Shown in pieces: positions 1 to 6,905 of a stretch of 6,905 nt of DNA. Under the pieces are notes generated by a model. The model saw only the letters and a program-made list of their open reading frames with translations. It was not told where the DNA came from and ran no database searches. The translations under genes and the position numbers were made by a program. Each line of letters starts with the position of its first letter. The first letter of the stretch is position 1. Origin of the DNA: Leptospira ellisii (lineage in GTDB: Bacteria; Spirochaetota; Leptospiria; Leptospirales; Leptospiraceae); NCBI RefSeq assembly GCF_002811955.1, contig NZ_NPEF01000206.1, positions 1 through 6,905 on the forward strand, written 5' to 3'.

Positions 1-199
1 AATCGGGAGAATTCACTGACTCAAACGGAATCTCGATCCGATATTCTAAAGGAACCAACCAGGCCCCGTCCTTGGTCCAGAGAATGGGTTTGACCGAATG
101 TCCCATAGAATACAAAGTCTTACAAATAAAACAACCGGTTCGAATCGAGATACTGTGTTCCGTAGAACTGCCACCGAAAAAGACTGCGATCTTAGCCAA
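1..199 (-). CDS. ddl: D-alanine--D-alanine ligase, N-terminal part (runs off the left edge)
   Basis: This cytoplasmic ATP-grasp ligase joins two D-alanines to make the dipeptide that ends the peptidoglycan stem peptide. Read on the minus strand, codons 1-66 begin (M)[19 protein letters not shown]. This is the hallmark N-terminus of the family: a first beta strand, the FGG turn and a (S/T)EH-x-(V/I)S signature whose Glu contacts the first D-Ala. A beta-alpha-beta fold continues with [19 protein letters not shown]. The start is TTG at 199-197. It is preceded by GGGGAG (208-213) at an 8-base spacing, and it gives the usual MAKI start. The rest of the ATP-grasp domain lies outside the window. The gene is divergent from the repeat-protein gene. 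The 8-base spacer between the ribosome binding site and the start codon is mostly a T tract, so its length could vary. Family assignment is confident from the signature, although only about a fifth of the usual 300-350 residues is visible. Confidence 0.88.
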   Translation of the reverse strand, partial: MAKIAVFFGGSSTEHSISIRTGCFICKTLYSMGHSVKPILWTKDGAWLVPLEYRIEIPFESVNSPD

Positions 200-1653
200 A
201 AAAAATTCTCCCCGAAGGATCAAAATCGAAGCCGTGATCGGTTTCGGTTTTTTTTCCAAAAAAAATTTAGAATCCTTTGCACCGTAATTCTGTTGCTTTC
301 CTCTGAAAACCTATTTTCGGAATACCCCTCCAAACCGGTCGGAGAATTCAAATCCGAATACGATCAATTCTGGTTTTTGTATCAAAAGGAGTTGAGACCG
401 GGCGAATCCGAACTCATTCTTCGCCCGTTTTATTCCAGTTATCGGGAGGAAAAATCGGCGTACAGATTCCAAACCGTACTGTATCCGATCTACTACAGCG
501 AAGAAACGAAATACTGGAAGGTATGGACGTTCTTATTTTTCTTTTCGGGAACCAGCGCGGTGCACGAGGACACGGGAGAGGATTCCGACGTTCTCACCCC
601 CCTTTTGTTTTGGGGATCGGGGGATACGAATCGAGAAAACTACTTCGGTTTTTTTCCGTTCGGAGGAAAACTGCGGAACAAGATCGCCTATTCGGAATTG
701 AGTTTTTATCTTTTTCCGCTTTATACCAATTGGAAATACAAGGATTACGAAGCGCACGCGGTTTTATGGCCCTTTTTTCTTTACGGCTCATCGGAAACGA
801 GGGAGGAATTCAGGATATTCCCCCTTTTCTCCCGTAAGATCCACAGGGGAAAATACGAACGTTATTCGTTCTTATGGCCGTTTTTCCAATGGGGAACCAC
901 GTATCAGGACAAACGCGAACCGGTTCACTACAAACTGTTTTTCCCCTTTTACGGAGCCAAGGACGGAGAATCCGGCAATATGAAATCCAGAGCATATTTC
1001 GTATTGCCTCTTTTAGGCTCCTTCTTAGGATACGGATACGACGACAGAACCGGGGAAAAGGATTTTAACGTGTTCTTCTTTCTCATCCAATACGGAACCA
1101 ATCAGGATGAAGATTACAAAAAACTGATATTATTTCCGTTTTTCGGAAGATACAGATTCGCCTCAAAACAAACGACGTTCGTGACTCCGCTCTACTTCCA
1201 CCTTCAATCGGACACGTATCATATACAGTCCGACGACACATTTCTCATACCGTTCTACTTCAACTCGAAACGGCATTACGTACAATGGGATCGGGACGAA
1301 TCCTATCTCAAACTTTGGCCTTTGTTCAAATACCAGAAGGACCGGGACGGCAACGTAGTATGGAACCTATTGTCCCTATTCCCGATCAAATCCGAAGTGG
1401 TCGACCGGATTTGGGATCCGCTTTGGTCGATCGTGGAATATCAAAAACTTTCCAACGGTGAAAAAAGGGTATCGATCCTGATGAGGGCATATACGCAGAG
1501 ATGGACGGAAACCGAATTTCACGCGAGCGTGCCGTTCCTGCTGGAAGTCTCCCTAACTCCCGAAAAAACGTCCTGGAAATTCCTTTACGGTCTTATCGGT
1601 TATGAAAGAATCGAATCCGACCGCAAACTACAACTGCTCTGGTTCATCAAAAT

Positions 1654-1657
<4 letters not shown>
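98..1657 (+). CDS. Exported aromatic-repeat protein of unknown function, first gene of the mla operon
   Basis: I do not recognise a named family. From about residue 105 to the end, a short hydrophobic/aromatic strand centred on Pro recurs about every 20 residues, for example [48 protein letters not shown] and LWPLFKYQ. The prolines fall at residues 110, 130, 168, 187, 207, 225, 242, 261, 283, 304, 347, 364, 385, 408, 429, 441 and 479, joined by charged turns. This suggests an all-beta repeat fold, perhaps an outer-membrane barrel or a beta solenoid. Residues 55-74 ([20 protein letters not shown]) look like a signal peptide. The start is doubtful: ATG98 and GTG155 both lie inside antisense ddl, residues 1-54 do not look coding, and the next usable in-frame codon, TTG293, removes most of the signal peptide. 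The stop overlaps mlaE by ATGA, implying translational coupling and a shared task. Reality of the gene is confident; the start and function are not. Confidence 0.8.
208..213 (-). promoter_or_regulatory. Ribosome binding site of ddl that fixes its TTG start
   Basis: GGGGAG on the minus strand sits 8 bases upstream of the TTG codon at 199-197. There is no ATG or GTG alternative nearby in the ligase frame, so this site decides the start. The spacer contains a homopolymeric T run that continues into the start codon, so a change in tract length would change the spacing without changing the reading frame. Confidence 0.6.
248..265. repeat. T8-CC-A8 inverted repeat between divergent genes
   Basis: Eight T's (248-255), two C's and eight A's (258-265) form a near-perfect inverted repeat. 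A third 8-base tract, A8, lies at 198-205, at the ddl start. Three such tracts within about 70 bases stand out against the rest of the window. They are candidates for replication or transcription slippage, and A-tracts of this length bend DNA. They may also help to melt the divergent promoter region. No function is proven by sequence alone. Confidence 0.5.
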
Positions 1658-2433
<776 letters not shown>

Positions 2434-2434
2434 G

Positions 2435-3199
2435 ATGGAAACGTTTGCGATCGAACTAAAGAACGTGCATAAAACCTTCGGGAAACGGCAGATTCTCGCG
2501 GGAATGAATCTCCAGGTTCGCAAAGGTGAAACCCTGGTGATACTCGGTCCGTCGGGAACGGGAAAATCCGTGACCCTGAAACACATCACCGGATTGATCG
2601 AACCCGACGCCGGAGAATGTTTTATCTTCGGCCAAAGTATATCCCGTGCGGATTCGAAGACGAAAAAAAAGCTCCGCGCCAGAATGGGGGTTCTGTTCCA
2701 ATCCGGCGCGCTGATCAACTGGTTGACCGTCTTCGACAACGTGGCCCTTCCCCTCCGCGAGCATAAATTGGCGGACGAGGACGAAATCCGAAGAATCGTA
2801 TTAGAAAAATTGAAACTCGTAGATATGCTCGTGGCGAAGGAAAATTACCCGAACGACATTTCGGGCGGAATGAAAAAACGGGCCGGAATCGCGCGGGCGA
2901 TCGCCGCCAACCCGGAAATCATCCTGTACGACGAGCCGACCTCCGGTCTGGATCCGGTGATGTCCAACGTGATCAACGAGCTCGTGTTAAAGATCCAGAA
3001 GGAGACCGGCGCCGCCCAAGTAGTGGTCACACACGATATGGAAAGCGCCTATATGATCGCGGACCGAATCAGCTTCGTGTACAAAGGCGCGGTCGTATTC
3101 ACGGGAACTCCGGACGAGATACGGAATTCACCCAACGAATTGATACAACAGTTCATTCACGGAAAAACCAAGGGACCGATGATCCTGGAGACAAAATGA
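2435..3199 (+). CDS. mlaF: MlaF-type lipid ABC transporter ATP-binding protein
   Basis: This cytoplasmic ATPase (254 residues) powers the MlaE permease. All ABC motifs are intact: Walker A GPSGTGKS (38-45), Q-loop Gln89 in LFQSGAL, signature ISGGMKKR (142-149, a common variant of LSGGQ in this family), Walker B IILYDE (162-167) with catalytic Glu167, D-loop GLDP (171-174) and switch His200 in VVTHDM. The FQSGALI and DISGGMKKR versions are typical of MlaF rather than of sugar or amino-acid importers. The C-terminal tail (about 238-254, with HGKTKGPM) resembles the extension that in E. coli MlaF reaches across the dimer. GGGAA (2426-2430) lies close upstream of the ATG and is a weak ribosome binding site, so coupling to mlaE is likely. 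No STAS partner (MlaB) gene is adjacent. Confidence 0.94.
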   Translation: METFAIELKNVHKTFGKRQILAGMNLQVRKGETLVILGPSGTGKSVTLKHITGLIEPDAGECFIFGQSISRADSKTKKKLRARMGVLFQSGALINWLTVFDNVALPLREHKLADEDEIRRIVLEKLKLVDMLVAKENYPNDISGGMKKRAGIARAIAANPEIILYDEPTSGLDPVMSNVINELVLKIQKETGAAQVVVTHDMESAYMIADRISFVYKGAVVFTGTPDEIRNSPNELIQQFIHGKTKGPMILETK

Positions 3200-3231
3200 A
3201 ACGTTTCGCAAAACGCATAAGGAGATTCTAA
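3196..3231 (+). CDS. Possible 11-residue basic minicistron between mlaF and mlaD
   Basis: An ATG overlaps the mlaF stop (ATGA at 3196-3199) and opens an 11-codon frame, [11 protein letters not shown]. It ends in TAA one base before the mlaD ATG and contains the mlaD ribosome binding site. Six of the eleven residues are Lys or Arg. It could be a coupling device that keeps ribosomes on the message between mlaF and mlaD. It could equally be a chance frame, since such short frames are common. There is no homology evidence either way. Confidence 0.2.
   Translation: MKRFAKRIRRF
3219..3224 (+). promoter_or_regulatory. Strong ribosome binding site of mlaD
   Basis: AAGGAG lies 8 bases before the ATG at 3233. 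It is the clearest plus-strand ribosome binding site in the window and stands out because mlaE and mlaF rely on overlaps or weak sites. This would allow independent, higher translation of MlaD, fitting the six MlaD subunits per two MlaE and two MlaF in known complexes. Confidence 0.6.
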
Positions 3232-3232
3232 T

Positions 3233-3982
3233 ATGAGTTCGTTCCGCTATCTTCTCGTAGGGATCATATTCACCGCCGCCGTCGGAATCGTGGGGTATTT
3301 CACCATCGTAACCGAAGGAGGTCCCGTGAAAAAACGGGGCGAATTCATGAAGATCACGTTTCGAAACGCGGAAGGAATCAAGGTCGGAAATAAGGTAACC
3401 GTCCAGGGAGTTCCCTTCGGATACGTTTCCTCCATTCGATTGATCCAAATCGACGAAAACGGAATCGAAGTTCCGAGCGGAGAAACGGGAATCGCGACTC
3501 GAGTGGAAATCACCCTGCTCCTGCGCGAAAAGATCCGACTTTACGACAACTACGACGTGATCATCAAAAACGAAAGTTTGCTGACGGGAAGGGTCATATC
3601 GATCGATCCCGGAACGGCCGATCCGGAATCCGACAGACTGAAATCCAGATCCACTCCGGTGACCCTCGTGGATTACAAAAAATCGGGAGCCCTCAAAGGA
3701 AGGGTTCTGCAGGATCCTCTCGTCAGTCTTTCCGAATTAATCTCCGAAAACCGGGGCGATATACGAAAAACCTTCTCCAACATCGCGGACATCACAACCA
3801 AAATCAACACCGGAGACGGAAGTTTGGGACGTCTGATCAACAACGACGACGTGCACAAAAACGTGAACACCGTGTTGACGGACGCGCAGATCGTCCTGCG
3901 GGAACTCAGGGAAGGGCTCGAGGACACGAGGGAGCAGGCGCCGGTCACGAGCTTCATACGAGCGGCGCTTAGTGCTTTTTAA
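3233..3982 (+). CDS. mlaD: MlaD-type MCE domain lipid-binding subunit
   Basis: This 249-residue protein is anchored in the inner membrane by one N-terminal helix (about residues 5-26, [20 protein letters not shown]). Its single MCE domain (about 37-127) faces the periplasm. The MCE core is visible as [20 protein letters not shown] with the following G-x-V strand, then [21 protein letters not shown]. In known systems six copies form a ring on MlaFE and carry phospholipid. The C-terminal part (about 160-249) looks helical and has the recurrent MCE-protein motif [10 protein letters not shown] (194-203). The end, [16 protein letters not shown], is strongly conserved-looking and could contact partners. 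The protein is longer than E. coli MlaD (183 residues), mostly through this C-terminal region. AAGGAG at 3219-3224 supports the ATG chosen. It is the last clear transporter gene of the operon. Confidence 0.93.
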   Translation: MSSFRYLLVGIIFTAAVGIVGYFTIVTEGGPVKKRGEFMKITFRNAEGIKVGNKVTVQGVPFGYVSSIRLIQIDENGIEVPSGETGIATRVEITLLLREKIRLYDNYDVIIKNESLLTGRVISIDPGTADPESDRLKSRSTPVTLVDYKKSGALKGRVLQDPLVSLSELISENRGDIRKTFSNIADITTKINTGDGSLGRLINNDDVHKNVNTVLTDAQIVLRELREGLEDTREQAPVTSFIRAALSAF

Positions 3983-4012
3983 TATACTAATTTACTTTTA
4001 TTTTATATTCTA
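3983..4012 (+). promoter_or_regulatory. AT-rich spacer with possible promoter before the dehydrogenase
   Basis: The 30 bases between the mlaD stop and the next ATG are almost purely A+T, in sharp contrast to the flanks. They contain TATACT (3983-3988) and TATATT (4004-4009), both close to a sigma-70 -10 box, but no convincing -35 at the right distance. There is no purine-rich ribosome binding site before ATG 4013 and no hairpin that could end the mla transcript. The region could be a promoter, an S1-dependent unstructured leader, or both. Confidence 0.3.
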
Positions 4013-4888
4013 ATGAACAAATATACGGTATCGATAATAGGAACCGGAATCATGGGTTCCGGGATGGCACGAAACCTGGCCTCAGCCGGTTACGCACCGA
4101 AACTTTACGCGAGAAATCCGGACAAAATCCGGGAACTGGAGGCTCTGGGATGCGAAATTCACGCGAACCCGGCCGAGGCGGCCCGTAACGCTGATGTTGT
4201 CGTCCTTTGTCTGACCGAGGATTCGATCCTTAAAAAAGAGGTTCTCGATTCGAAGCTCCTCGAAGGTAATCCGCGGATCCTGTTGGACTGCGGCACCACT
4301 TCCCTGCCGATGACTCAAATCCTTTCGGAAGAATGTTCCGCGCGAAAGATACGGTTTTACGATTGTCCGATGACCGGCTCCAAAAACGCGGCCAGAGACG
4401 GGCAGATTCTATTTATGATCGGTGCTACGGAAAAAGAAACCGAAGATCTGTGGTTCTTTTTGGACGTCTGCGGAAAGGATACGGTTTACTGCGGCGGAAT
4501 CGGCTCGGGGCAAAAAGCGAAACTGGCGCTCAACATGATCCAAGCGGGAATCTTTCAGGTTTATATGGAGGGTTTTTCTTTGGCGCAGAACTCGGGAGTG
4601 AGTCCGGACATTCTGAAAAACATACTGTTGCAATCCGCGGCAAAATCCGGGATCGCAGAGTTCAAATTTCCGTTCGTATTTTCCGGAAATTACGAAACTC
4701 ATTTTTCCCTGAAGAACATGAGAAAGGACGTCTACCACGCGATGGAATTGGCGCAAACGCACACAACGTCCCTTCCCCTCTGCAAAAATCTCCCCGCGAT
4801 CTACGACTCCGGAATGGGCGCCGGTTACGCGGAGAAAGATTTTTGCAGTCTGAACGAGGTCACAGCGAAGATCCGTCCTCCCAGATAA
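4013..4888 (+). CDS. NAD(P)-dependent beta-hydroxyacid dehydrogenase (3-hydroxyisobutyrate dehydrogenase family)
   Basis: This 291-residue cytoplasmic oxidoreductase has a Rossmann N-domain and an all-helical C-domain. It starts with the dinucleotide loop [14 protein letters not shown] (9-22). Arg34 after the second strand (LYARNPDK) hints at NADPH. The substrate-binding strand LDCGTTS is at 91-97, and the family block [21 protein letters not shown] (117-137) replaces the usual DAPVSGG. The catalytic block [11 protein letters not shown] (164-174) carries the expected active Lys170. The helical domain has [13 protein letters not shown] (231-243). Relatives act on 3-hydroxyisobutyrate, tartronate semialdehyde, succinic or glyoxylic semialdehyde, or 4-hydroxybutyrate; the substrate here cannot be chosen from sequence. 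The start has no ribosome binding site but gives the standard family N-terminus. The last 29 bases overlap the convergent gene's 3' end. Any functional tie to the mla genes is unproven. Confidence 0.88.
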   Translation: MNKYTVSIIGTGIMGSGMARNLASAGYAPKLYARNPDKIRELEALGCEIHANPAEAARNADVVVLCLTEDSILKKEVLDSKLLEGNPRILLDCGTTSLPMTQILSEECSARKIRFYDCPMTGSKNAARDGQILFMIGATEKETEDLWFFLDVCGKDTVYCGGIGSGQKAKLALNMIQAGIFQVYMEGFSLAQNSGVSPDILKNILLQSAAKSGIAEFKFPFVFSGNYETHFSLKNMRKDVYHAMELAQTHTTSLPLCKNLPAIYDSGMGAGYAEKDFCSLNEVTAKIRPPR

Positions 4889-5399
4889 GAGCGTCCGTAA
4901 GCGCCTTGCCCTGCGGGTCGACCTTCAGACGAATGTGCACCTTTTCGTTTCGCAATCGATCCTCGTATTCTTTGGCCCTTTGTTCGTTCACGTAATAACG
5001 TTCGTTCCCGATTCGAAACCTTCCGTAAACGCAGCTCCCTCTGAGATAAACGCGGCACAAATTTTTATCTTTAAGAAAGTCCTCGTTGCACTCCTTCACG
5101 AAATATCCGTCGTTTTCGAAAATTCTACCGGAACGCGGATAACAAACGCAGTGCTCCTTTTCCTTGGAGGTTTTCAACTCCTCTCCGGTTCCGTCCTCCT
5201 TACAAACGGCGTCGCTCTGAAAAACGATGTTATAACGTAGATAATGACCCGCCAACAGATCCCGCGGATCGTATCCGGTGACGGGAAGAATCACTTCCTT
5301 GCCCTTATTTTTGAAAGTTTCCAGATATACGATCTCCGCTGAAAAAAAGCCGATCGGGATCAAAAACGCGAGAAGCAAAACACGATGAAACGCCTTCAT
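4860..5399 (-). CDS. GDYXXLXY-family exported small protein (degenerate motif)
   Basis: This 179-residue protein has an N-terminal signal or anchor helix (about 7-21, [15 protein letters not shown]). The family segment follows: [14 protein letters not shown] (44-57), the counterpart of D-P-R-D-L-x-x-G-D-Y-x-x-L-x-Y. Here the eponymous Asp is His52 and the later Leu/Tyr positions are Tyr56 and Ile58. The C-terminal half has the family's [14 protein letters not shown] and [19 protein letters not shown]. Six cysteines (66, 84, 86, 104, 115, 123) sit in the predicted exported part, which suggests disulfides. The ATG at 5399 overlaps the stop of the DUF2157 gene by ATGA and has GGGGGA six bases upstream. 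The frame is open much further upstream, but that part is antisense-phase DUF2157 sequence. Pairing with DUF2157 is characteristic of the family. The function of the pair is unknown. The 3' end overlaps the convergent dehydrogenase gene. Confidence 0.82.
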   Translation of the reverse strand: MKAFHRVLLLAFLIPIGFFSAEIVYLETFKNKGKEVILPVTGYDPRDLLAGHYLRYNIVFQSDAVCKEDGTGEELKTSKEKEHCVCYPRSGRIFENDGYFVKECNEDFLKDKNLCRVYLRGSCVYGRFRIGNERYYVNEQRAKEYEDRLRNEKVHIRLKVDPQGKALTDALIWEDGSSL

Positions 5400-6577
5400 T
5401 CTTTTTCCCCCAATAAGGTTCTCATTTTTCCCTTCAAACGCAGATAACTTACCGTGACTCCGATGATCAATAGCCCGGAAAAGATCAGACCGAATCCGGT
5501 GTAGGTTAACGTTCCGAACACGTCGAAGTAATAAAACAGGAATCGGACCCCGATGATCGCCACCGATAAGTCGAAAATACGTTTGTGTGAACGGAAAGCG
5601 GAGGCGATTCCCAGCCAGAAGAAAATGAACAACAAGGATGGAATCAAAGCCAGAAAATAATTCCACACGTGTCCCCGAATCGAATAGGCCATCACGTATT
5701 GAAACGGAAGCGGGAAATACAATAAGAAAAGAAAGAAGAAACTAAACAATAGCGATTTTCTCTGCGTAGATGTTACGGAAGCGTTCGCGGACAAGAAGTA
5801 AAAAAGGGGAATCAGAACCGCGAAACGAAGTCCCACGTTCCACCAGGGAAACCGATATTCGGAGGCGAGCCAGCTCTGGTCGATCTGCACCTCGTACGGT
5901 CTTCCTTCGAAAAAACCCCGATAACAACTGCCGACGATCAGAAACAAGACCGTCCATTGAAAGAGACTTCCTTTTCTAGATTCCCAGGAGAATCGTTCCG
6001 CCATTTGCCATACGATAAAAAAGATCACGGCAGAAAGATAAAAGTATTCGGTAAAATACACGGTAATCGCAGCAGGAAACTGATGTTCCTGTTCCCAAAT
6101 CCAGCCGGTCACAAAAATCTGAAATCCGACGATCCAAAGATGTAAAAACGTCTTCGAATCCGTGGCCCATAAAAAAAGCGCGTTCAACAAACACCACAAA
6201 AGGGCGGCTTCGTAATACTTTCCCTCCAGGTTGTAGACCTGGGAAATCAGACCGATCATTCCCAAAACTAGGATGGAATACAAAACGATGAACACGGTCA
6301 ACAGGTTCGGATTTTCCCGTTTCAAAAATGCGATAGCGCCCGTGGCGGCGAGAAGAAGAAGCGCGAATCCGAGTTTAAAAAAATCGGATATGTCCTCCCA
6401 ATTGGCCGCTACGATCGCGATGACGCCGATACCGATCACGGAAGCTCCGAGTATCAGAAATGAATAATATAGATACGGGGTTTTCTTTTTTTCCTCGAAG
6501 CCCAAAATGGCCTCGGATTGATCGGCACGGATCAATCCGGCGTCCACCCACCGCTTTAATTTTTGTTCCAAACGCAT
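5396..6577 (-). CDS. DUF2157 domain-containing polytopic membrane protein
   Basis: This 393-residue inner-membrane protein starts with the soluble DUF2157 lead-in, [19 protein letters not shown] (7-25), followed by an acidic/basic linker and the first span. The family hallmark [13 protein letters not shown] is at 51-63 and [10 protein letters not shown] at 110-119. The rest is a chain of about ten to twelve hydrophobic segments ending with a basic cytoplasmic tail ([15 protein letters not shown]). The ATG at 6577 gives the standard family start, although the ribosome binding site is weak. It overlaps the downstream GDYXXLXY gene by ATGA, so the two are probably cotranslated and may form a complex. 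The family occurs in many diderm and monoderm bacteria. No transport, enzyme or signalling role is established that I know of. The M48 peptidase gene ends 84 bases upstream on the same strand. Confidence 0.9.
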   Translation of the reverse strand: MRLEQKLKRWVDAGLIRADQSEAILGFEEKKKTPYLYYSFLILGASVIGIGVIAIVAANWEDISDFFKLGFALLLLAATGAIAFLKRENPNLLTVFIVLYSILVLGMIGLISQVYNLEGKYYEAALLWCLLNALFLWATDSKTFLHLWIVGFQIFVTGWIWEQEHQFPAAITVYFTEYFYLSAVIFFIVWQMAERFSWESRKGSLFQWTVLFLIVGSCYRGFFEGRPYEVQIDQSWLASEYRFPWWNVGLRFAVLIPLFYFLSANASVTSTQRKSLLFSFFFLFLLYFPLPFQYVMAYSIRGHVWNYFLALIPSLLFIFFWLGIASAFRSHKRIFDLSVAIIGVRFLFYYFDVFGTLTYTGFGLIFSGLLIIGVTVSYLRLKGKMRTLLGEKE

Positions 6578-6661
6578 AGATGCAAAAAACTAACTTCGAC
6601 GCGAGGAAATACAAGAAGTTTTCTTTTTTACCTCCGATTCCGTCTCCGGAGAAGGTTTCCG

Positions 6662-6905
6662 TTATTCGGAGTCCTTCTCTCCGAAAGCCTTCGCCATCGC
6701 GGTTCGATAACGTTCCCGATACAGAGTTCCTGGAGTTGGTTTCGGATCGCCGAATTCCTTTAGCCGTTTTCTGTTTTCTTCGATTCTTTCCTCGTTTAAG
6801 GGGTGCGTAGAAAGGAATTTTATCATCCGTTTATCCGGTCGAAGCATATCCGCAAAAGATCCAGTCTCTGGCTCCCGAAAAAAATCCGGTGATCGAGGAC
6901 GTTTT
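6662..6905 (-). CDS. M48-type metallopeptidase, C-terminal end (runs off the right edge)
   Basis: About 80 C-terminal codons are visible, ending with TAA at 6664-6662. The segment [11 protein letters not shown] leads into a short helix and then [21 protein letters not shown]. The STHP-x-x-x-x-RI block is the typical C-terminal signature of M48 peptidases of the BepA/LoiP/Oma1-like group, where the His-Pro segment follows the metal-binding helices. The catalytic HExxH lies beyond the window, so activity cannot be judged. Such proteins are usually periplasmic or membrane-tethered and act in envelope protein quality control. The remaining tail, [20 protein letters not shown], is family-variable. 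The gene is the likely first member of a minus-strand set with DUF2157 and GDYXXLXY. The call rests on one motif plus the order of the C-terminal helices, so another metallopeptidase subfamily is possible. Confidence 0.72.
   Translation of the reverse strand, partial: KRPRSPDFFREPETGSFADMLRPDKRMIKFLSTHPLNEERIEENRKRLKEFGDPKPTPGTLYRERYRTAMAKAFGEKDSE

Noticed and set aside
72..287. 71-codon plus-strand frame before the repeat protein
   Set aside because: Most of it is antisense to the convincing ddl N-terminus and it shows no family features. Only its last part (from GTG234) is kept as a possible alternative start region.
4333..4995. 220-codon plus-strand frame inside and beyond the dehydrogenase
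   Set aside because: It is Arg-rich, shifted-frame sequence over a gene with clear catalytic motifs, and continues over the antisense of the GDYXXLXY gene.
5283..5297. GGAAG/CTTCC inverted repeat
   Set aside because: It is a short stem inside the GDYXXLXY coding region with no U run; expected by chance.
5400..5666. Extension of the GDYXXLXY frame upstream of its ATG
   Set aside because: It reads through the 3' part of the DUF2157 gene in another phase. The internal ATG has a ribosome binding site, an ATGA overlap and a signal peptide directly after it.
6632..6651. Hairpin CTCCG/CGGAG between the M48 and DUF2157 genes as a terminator
   Set aside because: The stem is only five base pairs with a ten-base loop and is not followed by a U run on the minus strand, so read-through is more likely.

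Overview
The window looks like chromosomal DNA from a diderm spirochaete, most probably Leptospira. This is an inference from the gene families, the local gene style and the codon habits (frequent GGA, TCC, GAA and TTC). Base composition is moderate by eye, higher than I would expect for the low-GC pathogenic species. No tRNA, rRNA, CRISPR array or insertion sequence was found; the segment is densely coding and looks like core genome.

Left edge (1-199, minus strand): the N-terminal 66 codons of a D-alanine--D-alanine ligase that runs off the window. It starts at a TTG codon behind a GGGGAG ribosome binding site. The gap of under 100 bases to the next gene holds several 8-base homopolymer tracts.

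Plus-strand block (about 98-4888): a large aromatic, proline-punctuated repeat protein of unknown function runs by a 4-base ATGA overlap into a three-gene MCE-type lipid transporter. The transporter genes are mlaE (permease), mlaF (ATPase) and mlaD (membrane-anchored MCE substrate-binding subunit). The permease and ATPase form an inner-membrane ABC transporter, and MlaD adds a periplasmic lipid-handling module. The operon moves glycerophospholipids between the inner and outer membranes. The first gene is the most interesting: about 20 repeats of about 20 residues, probably exported, possibly an outer-membrane or periplasmic partner. No MlaA, MlaB or MlaC is present here. After a 30-base AT-rich spacer comes a beta-hydroxyacid dehydrogenase of the 3-hydroxyisobutyrate dehydrogenase family. 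It may be cotranscribed or have its own promoter.

Minus-strand block (4860-6905): in transcription order, the C-terminal end of an M48-type metallopeptidase (truncated by the window edge), a DUF2157 polytopic membrane protein, and a small exported GDYXXLXY-family protein. The last two overlap by ATGA and form a recurrent two-gene pair of unknown function. This block converges on the dehydrogenase, and the two coding regions overlap tail to tail by 29 bases, leaving no room for an intergenic terminator.
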